A DNA stretch of 42,796 nt, taken from the NCBI GenBank assembly GCA_903836265.1, contig CAILQK010000068.1, positions 1 to 42,796 on the forward strand. The letters run 5' to 3'. Below are positions 27,467 through 36,674 of this stretch, piece after piece. A program made the position numbers and the translations under genes. The DNA is from an uncultured Bacteroidota bacterium. Its GTDB lineage: Bacteria; Bacteroidota; Bacteroidia; Chitinophagales; Saprospiraceae. The notes below the pieces were generated by a model. It did not search any database and was not told the DNA's origin. It saw only the letters and a program-made list of their open reading frames with translations. Within the stretch, counting starts at the first letter, position 1. Each line of letters starts with the position of its first letter.

Positions 27467-27504
27467 GTAAAGAGTGGTGATGGAAAAATGTTCGGGTGTC
27501 TGAC

Positions 27505-28356
27505 TCAGTCCGGTGCAGGGAAGTTGAAACTGTCTCTGGACTTGTCGGGAGGTACAAGGGGCGGCCTCGGATATTCAGGTTGATATTCGCGGAAGGGGCC
27601 GTACTCGGGTTTTCTTTTTATCTGCTTTTTCTCGGGAAGCAAGCCAATCATGGCAGACAGAAACAGGAAAAACAGGATGACCCATCCCCAGTATTCGTGA
27701 GGCTTGAAGGGTGTCACATAGCGGAACTCGTGCAGTTCAGCGTCTTCACCCAGATAGGGTGCAGGACGCCTCGAGGCGGCTGTGTCATTCACCGATGCTT
27801 CAATCCGCCTGCCGGCGTAAAATTTCTCCTCGTTCAGACGCAGATACAGCAATTTTGCCAGCGCTGCCACCTGTTCGGTAATTCCCAGCCATGCCTCATC
27901 TGGATTTTTGTGCTCTGCCACCGATTTGCCGTTCAGTACCGGATCAAAGGCAGCCAGCCGCGAAGTTTCCTTCCAGCGACACGGACTCAGAATCACATGA
28001 AACATGAACGGACCAGCAAAATCATCCCCGCCAATTCTTCGATGTGCCGCAACGTCAATATCCTGATCTACAGATTTGTTTATCAGTGATTTATAACTCG
28101 ACAAAAATATGTATATATGTGCCCGTTCCCGTCTCTTCTGTATAACCCGCGCATATTTTGGTCGAAAGTCGGGTTGTTTGTACCAGAAAAGCAGGATTTG
28201 CCAGGGGAGTGGAAGTGGTTCGGGAGCCGGCGGGGGCTGATTGTACCATAAATTGACCTCATCGCGCATGGGGTACAGCCATTTCAGCAGCACCTGAAGC
28301 TGGGGCTTGTCTTCGGGTGCGTGAGAGATGAAGATGTTCACTTTTACCTTGTTCAT
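27505..28356 (-). CDS. TIR-domain protein with a C-terminal transmembrane anchor
   Basis: 283 residues from the ATG at 28356; the track start 84 codons upstream would read through the neighbouring secreted-protein gene. Residues 1-170 match the bacterial TIR pattern: VNIFISHAPEDKPQLQVLL, VNLWYN, IQKRRERAHIYIFLSSYKSL, FHVILSPCRWKETSRLAAFD and DEAWLGITEQVAALAK. At the usual catalytic Glu position I read Asp (VDQDIDVAAHRR, residue 101), so NADase activity is uncertain. A Pro-rich insert (NQPPPAPEPLPLPWQ) follows the second strand. A single TM helix (WGWVILFFLFLSAMIGLL, about 223-240) and a basic, Pro-rich tail end the protein. It starts 4 bp after the stop of the small secreted-protein gene and probably forms an operon with it. 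Confidence 0.82.
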   Translation of the reverse strand: MNKVKVNIFISHAPEDKPQLQVLLKWLYPMRDEVNLWYNQPPPAPEPLPLPWQILLFWYKQPDFRPKYARVIQKRRERAHIYIFLSSYKSLINKSVDQDIDVAAHRRIGGDDFAGPFMFHVILSPCRWKETSRLAAFDPVLNGKSVAEHKNPDEAWLGITEQVAALAKLLYLRLNEEKFYAGRRIEASVNDTAASRRPAPYLGEDAELHEFRYVTPFKPHEYWGWVILFFLFLSAMIGLLPEKKQIKRKPEYGPFREYQPEYPRPPLVPPDKSRDSFNFPAPD

Positions 28357-28360
28357 GTTT

Positions 28361-28672
28361 TCAGAATTTGGTGGGGTCCCAGGGTTTCCCCTCCAGCCAG
28401 TCAACATATTCTGCAGAACCAAGCCGGAACTTGACCGGAATACCGCTGCGGGAGGTTGACTGAAAGTGTTCAAGGCGACAAAAAAACGGCAATTTGTCGG
28501 CTGAATTGTCTGGCAGAAATACAACAGGATGCATTTTTGGGGGAGGGGCGAAACGCGCGGGCGGAGCAGGCTTCCGGGGCGCTCCGGGTATGGCACGCAA
28601 AGAGACACCCTGTCCGGCGCACACCCCGGAAGCCATCAAGAAAAACGCCAAAAACAGACCTGCTTTAAACAT
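28361..28672 (-). CDS. Small secreted protein upstream of the TIR-TM gene
   Basis: 103 residues with a signal peptide (MFKAGLFLAFFLMASGVCAG), a Pro-rich segment (APRKPAPPARFAPPPK) and a compact C-terminus ending LEGKPWDPTKF. I do not recognise a family. A perfect TAnnTTTG box lies only 11 bp before its ATG. The 4-bp gap to the TIR-TM gene implies cotranscription, so the two proteins may act together across the membrane; that is inference. Confidence 0.68.
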   Translation of the reverse strand: MFKAGLFLAFFLMASGVCAGQGVSLRAIPGAPRKPAPPARFAPPPKMHPVVFLPDNSADKLPFFCRLEHFQSTSRSGIPVKFRLGSAEYVDWLEGKPWDPTKF

Positions 28673-28682
28673 GTTAACCGTG

Positions 28683-28690
28683 CAAATATA
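28683..28690 (-). promoter_or_regulatory. TATATTTG -7 box of the TIR-TM operon
   Basis: Minus-strand TATATTTG matches TAnnTTTG exactly and is followed by CAC, as at the boxes near 40161 and 42256. Its distance to the ATG leaves a leader of only about 4-5 nt. No clear -33 TTTG is seen at the normal spacing. Confidence 0.55.
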
Positions 28691-28744
28691 GGATAAGCCG
28701 CGAAAGAGCGATAAAGAATCTGTTCTACTGGCAAATAATGGCCG

Positions 28745-29668
28745 TCAACTATCTCCCCTGCCCGCGTTGATACCCTGCAAGCCGCCGGTATGTACAGCAA
28801 CAATATGACTTCCTGCGGGGAAATAGCCGGATTTCACGAGTTCCATGATTCGGAACATCATTTTCCCGTTATAGATCCAGTCGAGCCCCACGCCCTGCTC
28901 CGCTTTGAACTTCCTGATAAAATCTGTAATTTCCGGAGTGGTTTCAGCAAATTTCAACGGAATGGAAGGGTACACAATCTCATAGGGGGCCTGTTTGTCA
29001 AACCCGGCATTGCGAATGCGGGCATCTGTACTGTCGCGGTCAACGCCATAGGGTGCCGCCGGAAATACCAGTACGCTCCCCCACCCTGCAGCGCCGGCGA
29101 TTATCCCGGCAGCAGTACAACCTGTGCCTGCGGGGACACATATATACCTGTGTCCGGGAACAGCCGGATTGAACTGGCTGATGATTTCTGCAGGGATATT
29201 TGCACAGCTTCTGACAGCTTCGGGAGAATCGCCGCCCTCGGGCAGCCATTCATATGCGGAAAGCCATTCATTCTGAAGATAATCGGCCACTGAACGTGCA
29301 TCAGTCTTTTTAAGCAGATCATAATCTGCCTTCGGTACCGGAAACAGTTTCATACCATTATGTGCAGCAAAGGTGAGCGTCGGATTGTCGGGAGACATCC
29401 GGGTGCCCCTGACGACAGCCGCCGTCGGGAAGCCGAATATTCTTCCGGCAGCAGCCAGCGCATGCAGGTGATTGGAGTAAGGCCCACCGAAACTGAGTAC
29501 GCCGTGCCTGACCTCGTGCGCCCGCGCTAGCAGAGGACCGAGTTTGCGCCATTTGTTGCCCTGTACCTCCGGATGAAGCAGATCATCGCGTTTCAGATAC
29601 AGATGAAAACCCTCAAAAGGAGCCGGCCAGACATTTTCCAGTGCGCTGATTATTGGTTCTGCGAGCAT
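28745..29668 (-). CDS. PLP-dependent D-cysteine desulfhydrase / ACC deaminase-like enzyme
   Basis: 307 residues from the ATG at 29668; the track start lies 81 bp upstream. It is a fold-type II PLP enzyme. The PLP lysine is in EVQGNKWRKLGPLL and the substrate-binding motif is FGGPYSNHLHALAA. The phosphate-binding loop is VPAGTGCTAAGI, and a late VAVHTGGLQG also contacts the cofactor. Such proteins degrade D-cysteine or related D-amino acids to pyruvate, H2S and ammonia, or deaminate 1-aminocyclopropane-1-carboxylate; sequence alone does not separate these. No signal peptide. It is divergent from the giant adhesin gene downstream. Confidence 0.85.
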   Translation of the reverse strand: MLAEPIISALENVWPAPFEGFHLYLKRDDLLHPEVQGNKWRKLGPLLARAHEVRHGVLSFGGPYSNHLHALAAAGRIFGFPTAAVVRGTRMSPDNPTLTFAAHNGMKLFPVPKADYDLLKKTDARSVADYLQNEWLSAYEWLPEGGDSPEAVRSCANIPAEIISQFNPAVPGHRYICVPAGTGCTAAGIIAGAAGWGSVLVFPAAPYGVDRDSTDARIRNAGFDKQAPYEIVYPSIPLKFAETTPEITDFIRKFKAEQGVGLDWIYNGKMMFRIMELVKSGYFPAGSHIVAVHTGGLQGINAGRGDS

Positions 29669-29836
29669 AAATGAATCACAAAAAGTGAAAAATGGCAAAA
29701 AAAGAACTGTTTTTGACCCGGCAAGTGAATCAAAGACTTGCGCTGACAACTGTTTGTTATTTTTTCCTTTCTTTTGCTGCCGCTACCGTTATCCTGCACC
29801 CTGAAAATTGCTCAAAGACTAAACCATTTCTTACAG

Positions 29837-32800
29837 ATGAACCTGCGGCTACTGATTCTGATTTCCTCCCTGTCAATCTGGCAACTGGCAAAAGTTCAGG
29901 CACAAAATTACGTCATGAACGGCACGCCGGTAAATGATTGTTCAGGTACCTTTTACGATCCCGGCGGTGAAGCAGCTGGCTATGGCAACAATCAGAATCT
30001 GACTACCACGATTTGCTCGGATGGCAGCAATGGCACACATATCAGGCTGAGTTTTTCAGGTGCCGACATCGCGCCGGGTGACTTGCTGTGTATCTACGAC
30101 GGAACTGATATCAGCGCTCCGCTCATAGCCTGTCATACCGACTATAATCCGGGGCAACCGTTCCTGATACAGGCAACTGCAGTGAACCCCGGCGGCTGTC
30201 TGACCGTTTCTTTTGTCTCCGACGGGACCGGAACAGGCCAGGGCTGGGCGGCGGCTATTGCCTGTGTACCATCCTGTCAGGCTGTATTGGCCGATCTGGT
30301 TTCCACCAGCCCGGCGGTTTCACCGGCAGATACGGGCTGGATAGATATCTGTCCGGGAGAAAGAGTCTTTTTTAATGGCACCGGTTTATATCCGCAAAAC
30401 AACTTTGCCTATGCCCAGTCAGACCAGACTACCACTTTCGAATGGAATTTCGGAGATGGCGGTATTGCTTACGGCCCAAATACTTCCCATCGCTTCGACC
30501 AGCCGGGCGGCTATTACGCACAGCTGTTCCTCACCGATACCAAAGGCTGCAAGAGCACCAATCTGATCAATCAGCGAATTCGCGTGGCACCCCGACCCTC
30601 GTTCCAGCTGAACTCTCAGCTCGACCAGACAATCTGTGCCGGGGATACAATTCATTTGAGTGCCACTACCAGCGGACAGAGCGGCGCCCTGCTCAATGTG
30701 GTGCCTGTTCCGTCTTCATTTGAGGTCGAAGGCAGTCGCGCCGACTCGCTGCCGCTGCCTGATGGCACCGGTATTCCCTATGAAACCAGCATTTTTTTCT
30801 CGGAATTTTCTCCCGGGCAGGTAATGACCAGCGCTTCTGATCTGGAAAGTATCTGTGCCGACATGGAGCACTCATGGGCCCGCGACGTGGAAATATCACT
30901 CACCTGCCCCAACGGACAAAGTATCATCCTGCACGATCACCCGGGCAACATCGGAGGGGAAGTTTATCTGGGTGAGCCCAACGACAATGACAATATTTTC
31001 CCGATACCGGGACTGGGCTACAATTACTGCTGGGTAAACAATGCACCCAACCCGACCTGGATCGAATACGCCAACACGGTACTGGGCGGCTCCGGAACGC
31101 TTCCACCTGGCGACTACAGTCCGTTCAATCCTTTCTCCGACCTGATCGGATGCCCACTGAACGGAGAATGGACCATTACGGTAACAGATCTTTGGCCCAT
31201 TGACAACGGATTTATTTTCTACTGGTCGCTGAAGTTCAAAGACGCACTGTACCCCAATATAGAGCAGTTTACGCCCGGACTGGTCAACTGGTCATGGAAC
31301 AATCACCCGTCCATTTTTCAGTTTTCGGCCGACTCAATTGCCGCAGCACCACAAAATGCCGGTACTGCAGGCTACAAATTCACGGTAAACGATGACTTCG
31401 GTTGTACCTGGGATACGCTGCTGACAGTATCCGTTCTGCCTCCCACTCACCCCGACTGTCGTTCGTGCGGGCCGGTATCGGATGTGATTCCGGACACAAC
31501 CATATGTTCAGGAAACTCTGTAGCGATCAATGCCGCTGCGCTGGCACCACCCGGTCAGGAAGTCAGGTTCGAGGCATACCCGGAATACCGTTTCGGCAAC
31601 GGCAACCACCCGCACGCAAACCCGTACCTGAGTCCGATCAGTGTGAACAGTCTTGGTTACAGCCTGCTGACCCTCCCGACATTGCAAATCACCTCTGTCT
31701 GCATGGATATTGAAACCGATTTCGATGCCGATCTGAATATATTCCTGCAGGCTCCCAGCGGACAACTGCTGGAACTGAGCACCGGAAATGGCGGCTCAGG
31801 CGACAATTACAAAATAACCTGCTTCACACCGACAGCTTCCACCCCGATTGTCGGACAAACGGCTCCATTCAACGGTACATACAAGCCGGAAGGCAACTGG
31901 AATACACTGCAGGGTGCCGGTGTGAATGGCAACTGGGCGCTTCGGGTATCCGACGGTTTTGCACCCAGTCAGTACGGAATCGTGAAATGGTGGAGTATAG
32001 GCTTCAATGTCAATAATAACGTGACTTACAGCTGGGGCGGCGGGCCCGGACTGTCGTGCTACAACTGTGCCACGCCGCTTGCAACGCCGGCTGCCACCAC
32101 CACCTGGCATGTGCAGGCCAACAATGCTTTCGGTTGTCAGTATTACGATACCATGACGGTAAATGTTGCCACTTTTTTTGCTGCTCCTGCCGGACTTGTA
32201 CTGCAAAGTCAGTCAGGCGGCGCCATGACCTGGAGCTGGAGCCCGGTTGCCGGGGCAAGCGGGTATGAAGTGAGTGTGGATGGAGGAGTATGGCAGCCAG
32301 CCAGCGGAGGCACCTCTCATACGGTGACCGGGCTCACTGGCGGCCAGATGGTTCAATTGGATGTACGGGCTGTCAGTCCGGGGTGCACCTCTCTGATTTC
32401 CAACATTATCAGCACCTACAATGGTTGCGGGCTCATCGTTCAGCCGGGACAAATTTCGGGAGTAACCTGCAAGGGCCGTACAGACGGCAGTGTTGCAGTA
32501 ACGGCATCAGGAGGAACGGAACCATACCAGTATATATGGAGTAACAGCCAGAGTAACCCTTCACTTGCCGGTCTGGCTGCAGGTATCTACACCGTATCCG
32601 TCACCGATGCCAACTCCTGCGAGTCATCCATTCAGGTTCAGATCACCGAACCACCGGCATTTGTGACCGACAGTACCCGGGTGAAACAAATATCCTGTTT
32701 CGGTGGCAATAACGGAGCAGCCGGAATATTTGTGTCGGGCGGAACCGGTCCGTACGCTTACAGCTGGAATACCGGGCAAACAACCAGCCTGATCAGTTCC

Positions 32801-35521
32801 CTGAATATCGGAATATACACGGTAACTGCTACCGATACCAAAGGGTGCAGTGTTGTGGCAACTGCCAGTATTGCTGCACCTGCCGATCTGAATCTGGCCT
32901 TTTCGGGCGTCGTGCAGGAGCGCTGCACAGGCTCGTGCGCGGGCGAGGCCACCGTTTCGGTTGCCGGCGGTGTTTTTCCATACAGTCTGACATGGAATGA
33001 CCCCGGAATACCCGCCGGAACCACCTCGGCGGTCAATTTGTGCCCGGGAACCTACACAGTAACTGCCACCGATGCCAACGGATGTACAGAAACCGGATCG
33101 GTGATGATAACTCCGGCAGCACCGCTCAGTTCAGTATTCAATTACACTGCCCCGCTCTGTGCCGGTGTTCCGAACGGAAGTGCTGCTGTCTCCGTGACGG
33201 GCGGCACTTCACCCTACAGTTATGTCTGGGACAATGGCGCAACGACCAGCTCGGTGAACAATCTCGCGTGTGGCTCGCACAGCGTAACTGTTGTGGATTT
33301 CAACAACTGCACGGCCGCCTGGGCAGTACAGCTCGACTGTCCGCCAGCTGTAACTTTCAGCGCCCCTTCCACCAGCCCGGCGCCCTGTTTCGGACAGCCG
33401 GGCGGTACGGCATCCATACAGCCCACCGGCGGACAGTCACCATATAGCTATCTGTGGAATAACGGCCAAAACACACAGCAGGCAACCGGACTCACTGCCG
33501 GGACATACACCCTGACTGTGACCGACCAGAACGGCTGTACAGCTTCCGCCCAGGTAATGGTGGGTCAACCGCAGGCACTTGCAGCAGCAGTGAATGTATC
33601 TCCGGCTGCATGCTTTGGCAGTTCCACCGGTCAAACCGGCGTGTCGGCAGCCGGTGGAACTGCACCATACAGCTACATCTGGTCGCAGGGAAGTACCACC
33701 CAGACCGTGAGCGGGTTGCCGGCTGGAGTTTACACCGTCACCGTTACAGATGCCAATAACTGTATCGCCACCGCTACCGGCGCTGTCAGCCAGCCCGTAC
33801 AGTCAGTACAGGTACAGATCAGTCAGGTACAGGCAGCCTGCTTCGGCGAAGCGAACGGTATAGCCTCCGCAACACCATCGGGTGGAACAGGGCCGTATCA
33901 GTACGTATGGAGCAACGGACAAACCGGATCAAATGCAGGTTCCTTTGCCGCCGGACTTTGCAGCGTAACCGCCACCGATGCGACAGGCTGCACCGGCACC
34001 GCATCATTCCAGATGACAGAACTGCCCCGGATACAGGTCAATGTATCGTATATCATACCCGTTTGCGCCGGAGTACCCAATGGACTGGCAGAAGTAAACC
34101 AGCTGTCCGGTGGACTGGGCATGGGCAATTCCGGACAGTACCACTACAACTGGGGAGTACCGGGAGCGCCCGACGCTCCTGCCATTCTCATGCTGCCCGG
34201 AAACGCGAGCTATACCCTCACGGTGAGTGACTTCCAGGGCTGTACCGGAACATTTACCTTCTTCGTGGGTGAACCTCCTGCAATGACCATCAGCGCTGCC
34301 GCAAAACCGGCCACCTGTGCCAATGGAACAGACGGAAGTGCCGAAGCCGGGCAAATTGTCAATGCCAGCGGACAGGTTTCCTTCCTGTGGAGCAACGGAG
34401 CTGCGACAGCCACTGTTCAGCAGCTGTCGCCCGGATTTTATGAAGTGACAGCCACCGATGCCAAAGGCTGTACAGCCGCTGTATCTGTTACCGTGGATGC
34501 TCCTCCAGCCCTGCAGATCACTCTCCGGCCGGAAGGCCTCACCTGCCACGGAGATAATGATGCATCGGTGGAAAGTGTTGTTTCGGGAGGTACTCCGGCT
34601 TACAGCTATGCCTGGAGTAATGGCGCCACCACAGATAACCTGAAAAATATTCCGGCCGGCACCTATTCTGTAACGGTAAATGATATGAACGGTTGTACCA
34701 TCACCTCTGCAAGGACAATAGAGGAGCTGCCGGCCCCGCTGCTGACAGTAAAAGGAGTGGATCCAGTTTGCTTTGGCGACAAAAACGGCAGATTCGTTCT
34801 TGCCGTGCAGGGAGGAACCTCCCCGTGGGCTTTCAGCATCAACAACGGACCGTTTGTCACCGGCGGCAACTTCCTCGCACTGGGCGCCGGAACCTACCAG
34901 TTCAATGCCACCGATGCCAATGGCTGTACTGTTTCGGGCAGCGGCAGTCTGTCGCAACCACCGCCCCTGCAGGTATCACTGCCCGCCGATACCACAATCA
35001 CACTGGGCGACAGCCTGTTCATCCAGGCCATTGTTACAGGAGCCTCGGGTTTGCCGGCATACACCTGGAGCAGCCTGTGGAATGACAACCTCGTATGCAC
35101 AGACAGCAATTTGTGCGACGAACTGCTTGTTCATCCGACCATCAACAACCGGTTCACAGTAACCGTGACCGATGAAAACAGATGTACCGCCAGCCAGTCT
35201 GTCCGGGTCAGTGTGTTTACCCCGAGAGGTGTATATGTGCCCACAGGATTCAGCCCGAACGACGATCAGGTTAACGACCTGCTCGTGGTGCACGGAACAG
35301 GCAGCCAGCTGGAAGAGATTGTCAGCTTCAGTGTTTACGATCGCTGGGGCGAACTCGTTTATGAAGACCGGAACTTCCCTGTGAATGAGAGCAATCGCGG
35401 TTGGGACGGCAGTTTCCGTGGGAAACCCTGCAATCCGGGCGTATTCGTATGGGTACTGGAGGCACTCTACCGCGACGGACGGACGGAATTCCTGAGAGGA
35501 AATGTCACACTCGTCAGATAA
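29837..35521 (+). CDS. Giant SprB-repeat adhesin with type B T9SS sorting domain
   Basis: 1894 residues from the ATG at 29837, which begins a signal peptide (MNLRLLILISSLSIWQLAKV, then QAQ). In order: a CUB-like domain (about 23-143, GDLLCIYDGTDISAPLIACH), a PKD domain (168-254, FEWNFGDGG), and two proprotein-convertase P-like domains (288-468 and 548-728; GEWTITVTDLWPIDNGFI and GNWALRVSDGFAP). Then come an FN3-like domain (781-855), eleven SprB-type repeats (864-1714; SGGTxPYxYxWSNG, AGxYTVTVTDxNGC), one Ig-like domain, and a gliding-motility-type C-terminal domain (YVPTGFSPNDDQVNDLLVVH). That last domain is the type B T9SS signal. Such proteins are carried or tethered at the surface, where SprB-like adhesins can drive gliding or attachment. 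The PorP/SprF gene immediately downstream is the expected partner. Confidence 0.93.
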   Translation: MNLRLLILISSLSIWQLAKVQAQNYVMNGTPVNDCSGTFYDPGGEAAGYGNNQNLTTTICSDGSNGTHIRLSFSGADIAPGDLLCIYDGTDISAPLIACHTDYNPGQPFLIQATAVNPGGCLTVSFVSDGTGTGQGWAAAIACVPSCQAVLADLVSTSPAVSPADTGWIDICPGERVFFNGTGLYPQNNFAYAQSDQTTTFEWNFGDGGIAYGPNTSHRFDQPGGYYAQLFLTDTKGCKSTNLINQRIRVAPRPSFQLNSQLDQTICAGDTIHLSATTSGQSGALLNVVPVPSSFEVEGSRADSLPLPDGTGIPYETSIFFSEFSPGQVMTSASDLESICADMEHSWARDVEISLTCPNGQSIILHDHPGNIGGEVYLGEPNDNDNIFPIPGLGYNYCWVNNAPNPTWIEYANTVLGGSGTLPPGDYSPFNPFSDLIGCPLNGEWTITVTDLWPIDNGFIFYWSLKFKDALYPNIEQFTPGLVNWSWNNHPSIFQFSADSIAAAPQNAGTAGYKFTVNDDFGCTWDTLLTVSVLPPTHPDCRSCGPVSDVIPDTTICSGNSVAINAAALAPPGQEVRFEAYPEYRFGNGNHPHANPYLSPISVNSLGYSLLTLPTLQITSVCMDIETDFDADLNIFLQAPSGQLLELSTGNGGSGDNYKITCFTPTASTPIVGQTAPFNGTYKPEGNWNTLQGAGVNGNWALRVSDGFAPSQYGIVKWWSIGFNVNNNVTYSWGGGPGLSCYNCATPLATPAATTTWHVQANNAFGCQYYDTMTVNVATFFAAPAGLVLQSQSGGAMTWSWSPVAGASGYEVSVDGGVWQPASGGTSHTVTGLTGGQMVQLDVRAVSPGCTSLISNIISTYNGCGLIVQPGQISGVTCKGRTDGSVAVTASGGTEPYQYIWSNSQSNPSLAGLAAGIYTVSVTDANSCESSIQVQITEPPAFVTDSTRVKQISCFGGNNGAAGIFVSGGTGPYAYSWNTGQTTSLISSLNIGIYTVTATDTKGCSVVATASIAAPADLNLAFSGVVQERCTGSCAGEATVSVAGGVFPYSLTWNDPGIPAGTTSAVNLCPGTYTVTATDANGCTETGSVMITPAAPLSSVFNYTAPLCAGVPNGSAAVSVTGGTSPYSYVWDNGATTSSVNNLACGSHSVTVVDFNNCTAAWAVQLDCPPAVTFSAPSTSPAPCFGQPGGTASIQPTGGQSPYSYLWNNGQNTQQATGLTAGTYTLTVTDQNGCTASAQVMVGQPQALAAAVNVSPAACFGSSTGQTGVSAAGGTAPYSYIWSQGSTTQTVSGLPAGVYTVTVTDANNCIATATGAVSQPVQSVQVQISQVQAACFGEANGIASATPSGGTGPYQYVWSNGQTGSNAGSFAAGLCSVTATDATGCTGTASFQMTELPRIQVNVSYIIPVCAGVPNGLAEVNQLSGGLGMGNSGQYHYNWGVPGAPDAPAILMLPGNASYTLTVSDFQGCTGTFTFFVGEPPAMTISAAAKPATCANGTDGSAEAGQIVNASGQVSFLWSNGAATATVQQLSPGFYEVTATDAKGCTAAVSVTVDAPPALQITLRPEGLTCHGDNDASVESVVSGGTPAYSYAWSNGATTDNLKNIPAGTYSVTVNDMNGCTITSARTIEELPAPLLTVKGVDPVCFGDKNGRFVLAVQGGTSPWAFSINNGPFVTGGNFLALGAGTYQFNATDANGCTVSGSGSLSQPPPLQVSLPADTTITLGDSLFIQAIVTGASGLPAYTWSSLWNDNLVCTDSNLCDELLVHPTINNRFTVTVTDENRCTASQSVRVSVFTPRGVYVPTGFSPNDDQVNDLLVVHGTGSQLEEIVSFSVYDRWGELVYEDRNFPVNESNRGWDGSFRGKPCNPGVFVWVLEALYRDGRTEFLRGNVTLVR
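32430..34980 (+). repeat. Eleven SprB-type tandem repeats
   Basis: Units of about 75-82 residues, each with a Cys-x-G opening (CFGGNNG, CFGQPGG, CFGEANG and similar), a GGTxPYxYxW core and an AGxYTVTxTDxxGC ending. Spacing varies slightly and repeat 8 carries an insertion (GGLGMGNSGQYHYNWGVPGA), unlike the exactly spaced arrays in the first giant gene. Confidence 0.88.
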
Positions 35522-35610
35522 TTCATGTTAAAAAAAACACATGCCGAAGATTTTTCTTTTACTTCGCCCTGAAATCCCTTTCATTACTGAATTCATTTCT
35601 TGACACCACA

Positions 35611-36669
35611 ATGAAAAACATTACCCGACCGATTGTAATTTTTACCCTGTTTTTCTCCTTCCTGGGCCACATGAAGGCACAGGATCCGCGCTTCTCCCAG
35701 TACTATGCCTCCCCATGGAATCTGAACCCGGCCATGACCGGTCTGTTCAACGGCAGCTGGCGGGTTACCGGCAATTACCGGGATCAATGGGGCAGTTTTC
35801 TCGCACCAGTTCCCTTCAGAACCTATTCTGCCGCCTTTGAACAGCGGATCCAGGTGGGCCTGAAAAACGATTACGCCTCTTTCGGTATTGGAGCCATGCA
35901 CGACGAAGCGGGTACAGCCCGTTTCGTGCAGAACAAGGCTCACGTGGGCGGCGCATTTCTGAAACAACTGTCGGGCGGCCCGCGCCGCGCCGACCATTAC
36001 CTGTCGGCAGGAGCCCAGGTTGGTATGGGACAAAACAGCATTGACTGGAGCCGGCTCTGGTTCAGCCGCCAGTTCGACAGCGGAACGGAATCTCCGGATC
36101 TGAACGCCTCCAGCGGCGAATCCGGTGCCAACGCAGCCTCCAACGCCTGGCTCGACTTCAATGCCGGACTCATGTGGTATGCCCTGTTCGAAAACGGCGC
36201 CACACTGTACGCCGGCGGCGCCATGCACCACCTGAACAACCCGGTTATCTCCCTGACCGGCAACGACTCGGAAACCCTGTATTCCCGCTGGACCGCCCAC
36301 GCAGGCGGCGAATTCCCGCTCTCCCACAACCTCAGCCTGCTTCCGGGGTTGCTGGTCATGCAGCAGGGCCCCTCCTTCGAGTCCGATTTCGGCATGAGTG
36401 TGCGGTATTCCAATAACGACCTCAATGAACTGGCTCTGCGCGCAGGCGCCTGGGCACGCGTGGGCAACCGCCTCGACAACAATATTCAGGCCGACGCCGT
36501 TACGATCGTGGGTATGCTGGAGCTCAACCGATGTGTACTCGGTATCAGTTACGATATCACCGTGTCGAATCTGTCGGCAGCCAACAACTCCCGCGGGGCC
36601 TTTGAACTTTCCTTCAGCTACTATCACCCGGGCACGCGCAGAACTCGTGTACAATGCCCAAATTTCTGA
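35611..36669 (+). CDS. PorP/SprF family type IX secretion outer-membrane protein
   Basis: 352 residues from the ATG at 35611, beginning with a signal peptide (MKNITRPIVIFTLFFSFLGH, ending MKAQ). The mature N-terminus DPRFSQYYASPWNLNPAMTG and GSWRVTGNYRDQWGS are the family signature. Later strands (FGIGAMHDEAGTARFVQNKA; LSAGAQVGMGQNSIDWSRLW; ASNAWLDFNAGLMWYALFEN) build a 14-strand-type barrel. PorP/SprF proteins are needed for secretion or anchoring of type B CTD proteins, such as the one encoded just upstream. It is co-directional with that gene, and the thioredoxin-like gene follows 5 bp downstream. Confidence 0.93.
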   Translation: MKNITRPIVIFTLFFSFLGHMKAQDPRFSQYYASPWNLNPAMTGLFNGSWRVTGNYRDQWGSFLAPVPFRTYSAAFEQRIQVGLKNDYASFGIGAMHDEAGTARFVQNKAHVGGAFLKQLSGGPRRADHYLSAGAQVGMGQNSIDWSRLWFSRQFDSGTESPDLNASSGESGANAASNAWLDFNAGLMWYALFENGATLYAGGAMHHLNNPVISLTGNDSETLYSRWTAHAGGEFPLSHNLSLLPGLLVMQQGPSFESDFGMSVRYSNNDLNELALRAGAWARVGNRLDNNIQADAVTIVGMLELNRCVLGISYDITVSNLSAANNSRGAFELSFSYYHPGTRRTRVQCPNF

Positions 36670-36674
36670 TTACC

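Noticed and set aside
27505-28608. Longer 367-residue form of the TIR-TM protein
   Set aside because: The extra 84 codons overlap the small secreted-protein gene in another frame, while the ATG at 28356 begins directly at the TIR fold.
34004-36654. Minus-strand ORFs of 317 and 353 residues across the adhesin and PorP/SprF genes
   Set aside because: The sense-strand proteins have clear domains; the antisense ORFs follow from codon composition.
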